Shown piece by piece: positions 38,101-50,100 of a DNA stretch of 64,000 bases (its first letter is position 1; every line of letters begins with the position of its first letter). The stretch spans positions 560,345 to 624,344 of the forward strand of contig NW_024104666.1 of assembly GCF_003945595.2 (NCBI RefSeq), in the 5' to 3' direction. This DNA is from Pipra filicauda. Lineage: Eukaryota > Chordata > Aves > Passeriformes > Pipridae. Below the pieces are notes generated by a model. That model was not told where the DNA came from. It worked only from the letters and a program-made list of their open reading frames with translations, and did not search any database. A program made the translations under genes and the position numbers.

Positions 38101-41100
38101 TGGATAGGGATGTGTAGATTTGCTGTTATATATTCACCTTCAGCACTGTGAGTGATCCCAGAGCCAGGCATCCATGGCAGCTTCAAAACCCAGCTGGACA
38201 GTACTTGGTGTGCTCTGCAAAGGGTGGAGAGGGACAAGTTATGGACATAAAGATCTTCCTGCTGTGGGATCCAAGCAAGGGAAGCAGGAAGTATTTTGTA
38301 GTCATGGTCTTTCAACAGCTGAAAACAAGTGGGTTTGTTTGATATTATGCCCAAGTCTTATGGTAGAGAGCATTACTGAGGCCTGGCAAAAGCTGAGTGC
38401 CTGGGAGAGGGTGACAAGGCAGTCCTGTCACAGCAGGGCTGGCACTGATTCCCTGTGCAGCTCTGGAGCACAGTGGGGATGAGTCAGGATGGGCTCAAGG
38501 TCCAGACAGCACAGCTTGTCCCACAGAGGCTGCAGGTCCTTGAGTGGCACCTTCCCACATTGCTCCAGGTGGTTTCAGCCCCCACATCACCTTGTGGAGT
38601 CTTGCCTTCACCATCCCTTGTTTAGGATTGAGTGAAGTGTTAATTTACTGTCCTTATTTCCCCTGTTTTGTTTGCTTAGTGTGAGCAAACATGGGTTTGT
38701 ATTTCACTTTTGCTCCCAGTCAAGTTGCAGAGCTCTGAAGCCTTTAGGGAGCACAGGCTGAGTGACCTGCTCTCTGTCCTCCTTGGGTGTTGTCCCCACG
38801 TTGGATTTTGGAAGGAGAGCAGGTTGCTGGGCTGCTGGTGGCTCTTTGGGCTGGCAAACAGCACTGCTTCCATGCCTGGGCACTCAGAGGGGGAAAACCT
38901 TTGGCTTTTCATTCTCCTGTTGATGTCAGAGATGTGCTGAAAGAGTCTCCATCTCTGAGACAGCAGCAACATTTCCATCCTCAGTAGGGCCAAATGACTG
39001 GGGCTTTGGAATGTGGGGAGGAAAGACTCTTTTGTGCCATCTGGAACCTCTGAGCTCAGCCAATCTGCTGGCACTTGCTAATTCCTCTCCCCCACTAAAA
39101 GTATGGGCCAGCTTTGCTACTTTTGCCTCAAGGACACTCATTTAGCGTGGTTGGCTCTTAATGAGGGACGTGGACAGAATGTTCCTGCTGGAGTCCAGCC
39201 AGACTTTGCTGCAAAGTGCTGGGAACCATCTCCCTGCTGGTGAGGCAGCGCTGGCTGTGTTCTGGGAGGGCATCTCTCCAGGTCTCTTGGTGCCCTGTCC
39301 CTGAAGGAGAGGGTCTGTGTGTGCTGCCTGGAACGGAAACTGGGCCAAACATTCTCTGATTCCTCCCTGCCCCATCCTATTGGAACATCCTCTTGGGCCT
39401 TCAGCATGTGGGATACCTTCAGCTGAACGCCCCCCTGGAGCAGAGCTGAACAGCAAGGCCAGTAAGGCTTGGTTGGAAATGATGTCCCACTTCATGTCCA
39501 GTGCTTGGCACACAGCAGGAGGGCCAGGAGGGTGCTGGGGTGGGACGAGGTGTTTCGGGGAGGACTCAAACGGGGTTAAGTTTTGGGCCCCTCACGGCAC
39601 TGAGGGGCTGGAGCGTGTGCAGGGAAGGGAACGGAGCTGGGAAGGGGCTGGAGCAGCAGGAGGGGCTGAGGGAACTGGGGGGGCTCAGCCTGGAGCAAAG
39701 GAGGCTCAGGGGGGACCTTCTGGCTCTGCAACCCCCTGACAGGAGGGGGGAGCCGGGGGGGGTCGGGCCCTGCTCCCAGGGAACAAGGGACAGGAGGAGA
39801 GGGAACGGCCTCCAGCTGTGCCAGGGGAGGGGCAGGTTGAATATTGGGAAAATTCCTTCCTGGAAAGGGCTGTCCAGCCCTGGCACAGCTGCCCAGGGCA
39901 GAGGTGGAGTCCCCACCCCTGGAGGGATTTAAAAGCCCTGTGGATGTGGCACTTGGGGACATGGGTCAGTGGTGGCCTTGGCAGTGCTGGGGATGGTTGG
40001 ACTTGATGGTCTCAGAGGGCTTTTCTAACCTGAGCAATTCTGTGATTCTATGTCTGTTGGCTCTTTGCAGGTCTGTGTTTGGGATGTTTTTGGGTTGGGC
40101 AGATGGGTCAGATAAGTACCAGGGAGCTTTTCAAATGCGTTTCTTTCCTACCTCTTCAAAGGCACCTCAATGGTTTCCTAAGAGTGTGATTTCCTTCCAG
40201 TGCTGCTCTTTCTCATGTATGTGCCTGTGTTTTGGGGGGAAAAAATAACAAAATGGGTGATGCTAAGGAGTACTGCTGGTGAGGAGGGTTTAATGAAACC
40301 AGCCATTTGGTTTGTCCTTTAGCAAATGATTTTTGGAGCCTCAGCTGACAGTTTCTGGTTTGTTTCCCCCCTTTCTACAGGTTAGCTTCATTTTATGAGC
40401 TGGCAATTCCTGAGCTGGAATCTGCAATCAAGAAGAGGCATTATGAGGATAACAGGTGAGAATGGCTGCAAGGGTTGGCCTTGGCTTTTCAGAGAGGCTT
40501 CCCAGGGCTGAGTTAATTCACTTCATGCTGCTTTACCCATCCCTGGGGAATCTTTCTGTCCCTTTTTTTGTGCTGCTTCGAAGAGCTCTGAGGAGATGAC
40601 ATTTGTAATTCCAAATTTTCCTGGGCAATGGGGTGACTAATCATTTCTTTTGGTGCTGTGTAAGAAGGAATTTGATGGGAAGTGCATTCCAATTGTAACC
40701 AAGTGTGAGAACATGGATGATATCTCTGTGTACAGCTTGGCCTCGTTGGAAGGCACAGGCTGTGCTGGTACACTGGGGGTATCCTGTGTGGAGCTGTCAG
40801 GACAACTGGGGGTTGAGAAGAGCTTTGTGTAGAGCATGGATTTTCCTTAATGCCTGTGAAGTGGTTCCAATCTCTGGTCTTTGCAGCAAGGAAGTGATTC
40901 TGCTGATGAAATCCCTCTTTTAGAAGGTTGACTCTGGCATGAAGGTGTGTTACAGATTCTTGTGCTGCCACCAACAGTGTCTTTTGCTCTCTCTGAAGTG
41001 TTTTTGCTGATTTGTGGAGGAGGATTTCACATTCCAGGAAGAAGATGATAGAAGCTTTTCACATCCTAATAAACCAAGTCTGTCTGCAGCCCATCTTGGA

Positions 41101-44100
41101 GAGCAGGTATTGGCACTTGGCTCTGTGCTCCTCGCCAGGTATTTGATTGCTGGGGGGGGGGAAACTGTTTCCTCATTTACAAATTTATTGGAGAAAATGA
41201 GCAGATACTGCTATTTGTCTTGGGGCTGCAGCCAAAGACTTGGCTGAGATCAGAATTCTCTTGTCCTGTATATCAGGAATGTTCCAGATGAAGCTGTTTG
41301 GTCCAGAATCTCTGTGATGAGCTGTGGTCCAAGGAGCTTTCTAACCTCAGTTTATGCAAATTCTAATTGTGTGTGTAGACACCTTGGCTGAGACCCCACA
41401 GTAGAAGTGGTGCAGAGTTAGAGATCACTGAAAACAGTCATTTTAAACCTGGATACTGCTGCCTTTATCTAGTTCTTCCCCACTCCTGTTGGGAAAATTG
41501 TTAACTGATAGCGCTGAGTAATCTCAAAAGGAAGGCAAGTATAAACTAACCTGATTTGAAAGAAAAGAAGTGAAATGACCCAAAATTGTAGTGTGGGGAC
41601 AGAGCCAAGAGCCTGGATCCCAGCTGCCAGCCCAGTGCTCCCTTGGGCTGGTCTCTCCTCACTTGTGCTGGAGCTGGTGTAGGTTGCTGGGCTCTGGGGC
41701 TCTTGCTCTGCTTGGATGTTTCCCCTGCTTTGGCAGCAGTGGAACTGTCCAAGATGAGCAGTTTATTTGTGGAATTCATGGAATCACGGAGTATCCTGAG
41801 CTGGAAGTGACCCACTGAGCCCAACTCCTGGCCCTGCACAGGACACCCCCAAGAATCACCCCGTGATTCCTTATGAGATTGGATTTGCTTCCTTGACTTC
41901 CTCTGTGACCTGGACTTTATCCCTCAGTCTGTCTGTGCTGTAAATCCAATCCTTCAAGGGGCAACAGCAGCCTTGCCTTTCCCCTGCTTCCCTGGGATTG
42001 GCTTTCAGCACCCACTGGAATACTGACAGTGTCAACAAACCAGAGTAACGTGTTCAGATCCCTCAGTTGTAAGGACTGTAAATACTTCAGAGGAATTAAG
42101 GGGAATGGCCCTAAGCTCCAGGAGGGCAGGGATAGATGGGATACTGGGAATCCTTCCCTGTGAGGGTGGGGAGGCCCTGGCACAGGTTGCCCAGAGAAGC
42201 TGTGGCTGCCCCTGGATCCCTGGAAGGTCCAAGGCCAGGTTGGAGCAGCCTGGGCTGGTGGGAGGTGTCCCTGCCCATGGCAGGGGGTGGGCTGGGGAGG
42301 TCTGGGCACTGTGACCAGGGGTGCAATGGGAGTTTGCTGGCACAGGCTCTTGCACAGGTGAGCACATGCTTTCTGGGAGGTTCACTGCTGTAATCCCAAG
42401 ACATATAATACAGGCACAATTACAAAGGCACCACACACCCTTTTCTGCTCACTGCAAGTCTGAGGCATCAAACTATTTGTAAAGCCTGTCTTGTAATTCT
42501 GACTGTGATACAGCTTTAGATGTAGCTGCCTGAAATGTTTGCTGAAGCCCTAAGAGGGACTTGTTTCCATTTGACCCTTTGCTCCCGTGAAAGCCAAAAA
42601 GTGGCCTGGAATCTGTTTTTAAGTGGGGTGTTGCCTTGGTGTGTGAGTGTGACTGGTTTGGCTGGTGAGGCAGAACATGGAGCTCGTGCAGGGGGGCAGC
42701 CTTAGCTCTGAGTGTTCACCCTGCTGTGTTTTCTGCAGCTGTGAGAATATTCAGCCATTTATTGAGGAATTTCTACAGATCTTCACCTCAGTGCTTCAGG
42801 AGAGGAGGTGAGTCTGGCTGGGAAGGAGCCCGAGGGGAGGCACCTCCTTCCTCCCCCATTCTTTACACCAGGATTGCCTGAGACAGCGTTATGAGGCTTT
42901 GGGGAGTTAGAAATCATTCCAAGTGGTTGGGAGAGCTGCAGTGAGAGGATTTCAGCCTGCAGCACAGCCCTCATTGTAAAGGTGAGGAGGATGCTGCATG
43001 ACACTGAGGAATGTTATTCTTCACTCTCTTTAATCCAGGCTCTCAAAGAGGAGAGTAGCAATTTAGCCATTAGCTCCCTTGACAAGTTAGGCTGTTATTA
43101 GTGACCTGTGCTTTCCAGCTGGGGTGACCACACCAGGAAGATATTAAACACTAATGCTGGACATGCAAAGTGAGTGGCAGAACTGGGAATTCCATCTCGT
43201 CCTCCTGGCTGTGCTGGCATTCTGAGCACGTTCACACCATAAAGCACATTTCCCTGTAATGCAGCACTGGGTTACAGCCCCTCACACTGAGGGTGTTCCA
43301 GCTGGCTCTGAGGGCCTGGGGGGAGTGTTGCTGCAGTGTAGTGGGAGCAAAATCAGGCCTGGCAGGAATCCAGGGCTGGGTGAGAGGTTCTGTGTGTTCC
43401 TATCCGAGCACTGAGGCAGTCAGGGAGGCACAGCAGGGGTGGGAGTCGTAATTAATCGAGTTCAGCTGATTAAACTTGCATTCTCAGATTTCTCCGTGAC
43501 TACGACGAGCTGTTCCCCGTTGAGGACGATGTCAGTCTGCTCCAGCAGGCATCCTCCACTCTGTATCCTCTGCTCTCACCTTGGGGGTTGGATTCTTCAC
43601 ACCAGGGATGTTTCCTCTGTTGCTGCCTCTGGTTAAGCTGCAACAAGTGCTGGAAAGTTTCCCTTAAAAAAAAAAAAAAGGAGAGGGAGGCAGTTGTTGC
43701 CCAGAGGAGCTGTGGCTGCCCCATCCCTGGAAGTGTCCAAGGCCAGGTTGAAGCAACCTGGTCTAGTGGAAGGTGTCCCTGCCCATGGCAGGGGGTGGGA
43801 TGGGATGAGCTTTAAGGTCCCTCCCAGCCCAAACCATTCCATGGGTGTTGATGTGGGCACAGGCTTGGGAGCCACTGACAGTCATAGTTACTCCAAGGTG
43901 ATCTCGGAACGCACACACCCAGGAATGTCCTTAACTCTGCTCTCAGAGACGAGACCAGGACAGCCTATATCCTCCAGGCAGTGGAAAGTGCCTGGGAAGG
44001 GGTGGACAGGAAGAAAGGACAGGTTGTGAAAGATCCAGCAGCAGCAGCAGCATCTACTGGAGCATCAGCAATAGTGGAGAGCTCTGCTGAGGACAGGGAG

Positions 44101-47100
44101 GATCCAGGAGCTGCCTGTGCACCGGGGGATGAGGTGGGTACAGCCTGTGGGTGGGACAGGGCTCTGCTCTGCCTGCCTTTCATTCTTTGTGAGGACAGGC
44201 TTGGTTTGCTCAGTTTTGGAGACAACATGAGATTTAGTGTCATTTCTGACCTTCCCTGGATCTCAGTGCAGCCCCACATGCCTTGGGAAATGAGAACTGA
44301 ATCCACACCTGAATCCCGCTTTATCTCTCAGCAAATGGCTTGTAACTCCCATGGCTTGGGTTTTCCCTTGCTGGGGATTATTCAAATACTCTGCCCCATC
44401 CCTGCAGTTCATGTGCATATTTTTAAATGCACAGCTTTGAGGAAGGGATTCTGCAGAGTGTCCTTGCTGGCTTGGGGACTGACAAAAGCACTCGTGTGCC
44501 CATCCCTGTTCAGATTCAGACAGCTGATTTCTCTTCTTTTGAACTCCAGTCTTGGAGTTCTGTGTGTTTAAGCTCTGGTAGCCCAGACTGCTGCTCTCCC
44601 TTTGTTTCTGAGCTCTCCTGCCTGCCCTCAGCTGCTGTCCCTGCCCAGTAACCCCAGTTTGGTACCCGCAGTGTGCTGGTGCAGCGGCCGCACCCGTCGC
44701 CCGCGTGTCCGGCGTGGAGCTGGACTCCCTCATCTCCCAGGTGAAGGACCTGCTGCCTGACCTCGGGGAGGGATTCATCCTGGCCTGCCTGGAGGAGTAT
44801 GGATACAACACAGAGCAGGTGATCAACAACATTCTGGAAGATAAGCTGGTGCCACACTTGGACAAGCTGGACCGAAGGATGCAAAGGTGTGGCACAACTT
44901 GTGGCTGGTTGTTCAGCATTTAACACTGTTCTCACTGAAGGCTCAGCACCTGCAGAGCTCTGAGAAGTTGCATGTGTGTATTTTTGGGGTGTATAACTGC
45001 AGTGAGAGCTTCTCCCTGTCACCTGCCATCAGCTTTCTGCCAAGGGGTAGAACGTTCTCTGCTCAGGGTTTGAGTAGAGCAGGTTCTGGGCTGTGATTTG
45101 TGACAGGGACAAAACTGCTTGTACATTAAATGCTCAAGTAAGCACCATTAAAATTCCATCACTGGGACACTGGGCTGGGCAATAGAATGTGTTGCCTTCA
45201 AAAGTTATTTTGCTGCAGAGTTTGGGGTGGTAGGTGTGGAAATCCCAGGTGTCCTGCAGGGAAGGGGCTAATTCAGGTGCAGCTCACCCTGCAGGGTCAG
45301 ACGTGGTTATCCAACAGGCTGCTCTGGGAGGGAAGTCAGACCAGAGAGAGGCTGGGACTGGGAATTCAGACCCATTTTTATGTGTCCTCTGACAAACTTG
45401 CCAGGCTTGCCCTGCTTGCCTGTGTTGTACAAGGGGTTGATAGCTGGTGGCAGGATTGAGTTGCTGGAGTTTGTCTGCAGCTGTGAGTGTGTTTTTGTGC
45501 TGCACCAGCAGTTCCTGACGGAGTGTCAGGATGTGAATGTGCTGTTTGTTCACATTTCATGGAGGAGTGGGCAGACTGTCTCACTGTTGCGTTAAAGGGA
45601 AGCATCTTTATCAGAAAAACTATGGGAAAAAAATCCTAGTTTTTCAACAATCTTGGTGCTCCCAAGTCAGATCTGCTGACTTTGGCACAACTGGTGCAGG
45701 GTGAGCTTAAGGAAGGGTTGGTTTTTCTGCAAAGCCAGCAGTTAAATGAGATAGGGCTGGATTTTTTCCCACCCTGCCTTTTTCATCTTGAAACAAAGCT
45801 GTTGGTTCAATAGGAAATGTCCAATTCTGATCCCTGCTGATTTATGGGTGAGCACAGCAGCGTTTGCAGCTGCCCAGCTGAGCTCACTGCACACCAAAAT
45901 CAATGTCAGAGAACAGCCTTTTGTCTTACAAGTTGAACAAACTTAAACCTGGAGCCGTGAGAAAGATTTAAGGAGGAACCACAGGGAGATAAATATCTTG
46001 CAATCAGCAGCAGCAAATTATTGGAATTTTTTCCAGCATGTAATTCATCATACTTAGTGTTTGTCTTTACTGAGTCAGTGTGGAGAGCAGGCAGTCTGTT
46101 GAATATTCCGTGGTGCTGCAGGGTTTGACTTGCTCTGAAAGGAGCAGCAGAGTTTCCTTTTGGCTTTCTGGGAGTTGCTTTAGTTTCCCCACAAGGATTA
46201 GATTTGGAAGCTGCCTTGTAGCTCAGACTAGAGCTGTGAAGTGAAAGGTTGACCCAGAACCTCAGGCAGAGGCAGGGTCTTGGTGTGCTCTGGATGACTT
46301 TGGGACTGACAAAGGATAAACCAGGGGCTTAGGGAGGAGAGGGTTTAGTCTTTCTCACTTCACCTTTGTTTTTATCCTCTCTCCCCTTGTTTTTTCTAAC
46401 AGGCAGCTGAAGCCAGACCCTACTCCCCTGGTCACCTCCCGCTGTAATGTTTTCCAGAATGATGAGTTTGATGTTTTCAGCAGGGACTCAGTGGATGTGT
46501 CTCGGATACAGAAAGGCAAGAGGTGAGTGTCGTGTCCCTGCTCATTAACTCTGTGTGGCAGGAGGAATAAATCCCTGTGAACCTGCACATTTATATCTCC
46601 TGCAAACCTCCTGCAGGGGTGTGTTGGCAGGGGGTGAGGCTCCATCAGAAATGTTTCCCACCTGTGTGTCTGGGAAAGGAAAGTGAAGTATGAGGGGTGT
46701 TGGTCTCAGGTGGTGTTTTTCCTAATTGGCTTTGCTGTGTCTGCTGCTGGAGGTGGCTCTGCCAAGCTCATTTGTAATGTCAGGCTCTTGCTCCTTGGGC
46801 TTAATGTTAAACTTGTACTGAGCAGCAAAACCTTGAAAAGGACCATCTCTGAGCCTGGGATTGTGACTCAGAGCTGAGAATAAATAATGATCTGGTTTAG
46901 AGCCAGGAGAAGCTTCAATATCCATCTACTTCAAAATCTGATAACACTGAGTGCCTCAGACACCTCGTGTTGTTCCTGCTGCCGTGAGCCTCCTGCACAA
47001 GGGCATTTGGAGTCGTGGAGTAGTTTGGGTTGGAAGGGACCTTTAAAGGTCACTTAGTCCAGTCTCCCTACAATGGGCAGGGATTTCTATAAAACCCCAC

Positions 47101-50100
47101 CAGTTTTTACTTTGTTTTCTGCCCAGTTTGGTGTGTTGTGCTGTGCCACACTCCATGCAGATTTAGGTGCTGGCTCTCCTTGATATCAACTCTGCCTCTA
47201 TAATGTGGTTCCCTTGTTTCAGATTCTCTTTAGTCCTATCACAGAATCACAGAGTGGTTTGGGTTGGAAAGGACCTTAAAGCCCATCTTGTTCCACCTTC
47301 CACTACACTCTAAACACTATCTGTAACCAGCCAAGTGTGATCTCTATGTTGGGATGTAATTACACAGAAGATAACTAGAAATCTGGGTGGAGTTTGAGCC
47401 ACATGACCATGAGAGCTCCCAGTTAAGGTTTTGGTTGCAAAGCTGCATCAGCCTCTCAGGAGAAACCCACTTTTGTCCCAAGTCCAGCTTCTCAGGGCAG
47501 TGCCACTGTGCTGATCCTGGTTTGGCTGGGCAAGAAAGGGATTTCTTTTCTCTCTGGCCAAGACTTTTGACACGTCCCATGGCTAAGAATTCACAGACCT
47601 CACCTTCCTCCTCGTGGGGTTGCCTCGCTCAGTGCAGGCAGGTGCCCTGTGCACGGCTGTGTTGGTTTATCCCTGAATCCCAAAGCCTTGCACAGGTGAG
47701 CTGGGCAGACAGGGATAACCCAAAGCCTTGCACAGGTGAGCTGGGCTCTCCCTGTCTCCCAAAGCCTCAGCTGGGTTCTCCCTGTCTCCCAAAGCATTGC
47801 ACAGCTGGGCAGCTGCTGCAGCAGCTGGACAAGGCCAGAGAGCCCCGGGATCAGCACAGAGCACCCAGTGGCTGGAATAACCTGCTCGGAGCTCCCTCTG
47901 CAGATCACTTGGAGAGCTCTGGGAGCTGTGGATGATCCCTGGGCTGGGCTGGGGGGCCCTGCTCCCACGGCACTGCCCTCCAGCTGTGTGGGAGGCTGAG
48001 CCTTCTCTCCAGTGGCACCATCACTCCTGGAGAAGCTCTCATCTCTCCTGCTGTAGTTACATGAACTCTTGGGATTATCCACTCACTGCTGCTCTTCTGG
48101 TGTCTTTTGGCCTCCCTCAGGCTGTGTCTTCATTTCAGAACAGTTTTTACCCTGAGAATGCTCTGCAGGACTCCAGGCACGTTATTTCTGGTCCGAGTGG
48201 TTTGAAATGTGGATGTGACCAGCTGTGATGGGCATTGTACACCCTCCACCCAAAGCTGAGCACATCTAACTCAATCCAAGGATAAGCTGTGGTACCTGGC
48301 TCTCCAGGATTTAACACTCAGCACTCCATAAATACCCAGAGTGTCTTTTCAGCACTGAAAATCCCACTTCCTCAGTGGTTCTTCCACCAGCAAGAAGCCT
48401 GATGTTTTACCCAAGCATTGGAGTAGCAGGGCTCTCCAGGCTTAGTTTGAGATCTGCTTTGGATTGGAATTGTATCAATATTTAATTATTTCTCTTTTTT
48501 TCCTCCTTCTCAATGCCTTTTGCTCACCAAATTCTCTTGTGTTCAATCTGTTGCTAAGCATGATGTCACTGAAAGAGCCAGAGCAGGCTGGGTCCTGCTG
48601 CACTGGCCACTGTGAGCAGTTTGGGGCAGGGCCTGTCCTTGGGAAAGAGAAATCCAGGCAGGATGAGGAGAGGAAGGAGTGTGAGGAAATGAATGTACCA
48701 GCACAGACTCTGCTGATCCTGAAAAGTGATCCCACTTGTCTGTGCCTGTCCAGCCTTAGTTGTTTCAGCTGAATCTGTCTCCTAAGTCAGAGCATGCCCT
48801 CAGCACCGTGGGGCCAGAGGAGCTGTCCCACTGTTTTTCCTGGGATTGGTGCCATTTCACACAGCTCTGCAGTCACCAGACCAGCTGGGCAGGAAGCAAT
48901 TACCCAGTGCTGAATGCCCACGGGAGCAGTTATCCCAGTGATCCCAGCCTGGGGATGTGTGAACTCACTGCATGCTTGGGAGGGCATTGTGCAGCTGAAT
49001 GCAGGCCTGGAACGGTGAGTCATGGGAGAGAGGGACCCACATGGAGCTGCAAACTTCCTTTGTTTGGAGATTCTGAATGGAAATCAGGCTGCTTGGATCA
49101 CCTCCCCACTGCCTGGTGCTGTGTCACCTCAGTCTGTCCCCTCCTGAGTCACTGCCACTACCCTGCACAGGTTCCTTCTGTGGCAATATCCACTGGTGCC
49201 TGTTCCTCCTGGACTCTGAGGGCTGCAAGTTGTCCTGGGAATGCTGGAAGTGGAATCCCTTGTTGTTCTTCTGTAAATATGTACTTATCTGGTCTGAAAA
49301 ATGGGAGTTCAGAGCTTATGCTTGTGCAGCTTGAGACATTCAGTGCCTGCTTTTTAACACCTCTGGTTCCTGCTCTTCCCTTCTCTAAAATGACTATAAT
49401 TTACTTGCCTTCTAAACTTAAAAAACAAAGCCCTTGCAGTGCTCTGAGAGGTTGAATCACAGTCATTATCTACTGTTTTGCTCTTTGCCTTGTTAGTTGT
49501 GTTGACTCTCATCCTCAGTCATGGTTTGTGGCTCTCCTGGTGCTCCTTGGCCACATCTCTGCTGGAGTAGGATTGCACTTGGTCTCCTGGAAAAGCTTCC
49601 TCTCTGTCTCAAAGGGTGGTGGTGGCCTCCAGTTCCTGCTCTGATCTGCTGTGGGATCTTCCCAGGCTTCTGCTTAAGAGTGACTTTGTTCCAAGCCAGA
49701 AGTGGATGGTTTGAGTGGCCAAAGTGGACAAATGACCCCACCGGGACCACTCCATCCAGATTTGGGCCCCCCCAGGACAGGAAGGACGTGGAGCTGTTGG
49801 AGCAAGTCCGGAGCAGGTTGATGGGAGGAATGGAGCAGCTCTGCTGTGAGGAAAGGCTGAGAGAACTGGGGTTGTTTAGTCTGGAGAAGAGAAGGCTCCA
49901 AGGTGACCTAATTGTGGCCTTCCAGGCTGAAGGAGCTGATAAGAAGGATGGAGAGGGATTATTTACAGGAGCTTGGAGTGCCAGGACAAATGGGAATGGG
50001 TTCAAACTGACAGAGTAGGTTTAGATGGGATATTGGGAAGGAATCCTTCCCTGTGAGGGTGGGGAGGCCCTGGCCCAGGTTGCCCAGAGCAGCTGTGGCT

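Larger units (their letters stand above)
41107..42738 (+). other. ASCC2 intron with two CR1 remnants
   Basis: A 1.6-kb intron with a short minus CR1 at about 41.8 kb and a plus CR1 at about 42.1-42.3 kb. A poly-G run lies at 41152-41161. Confidence 0.9.

Noticed and set aside
48760..49455. 231-codon open frame inside an ASCC2 intron
   Set aside because: No family resemblance. The intron is flanked by exons whose phases already close, and no splice sites frame this ORF.
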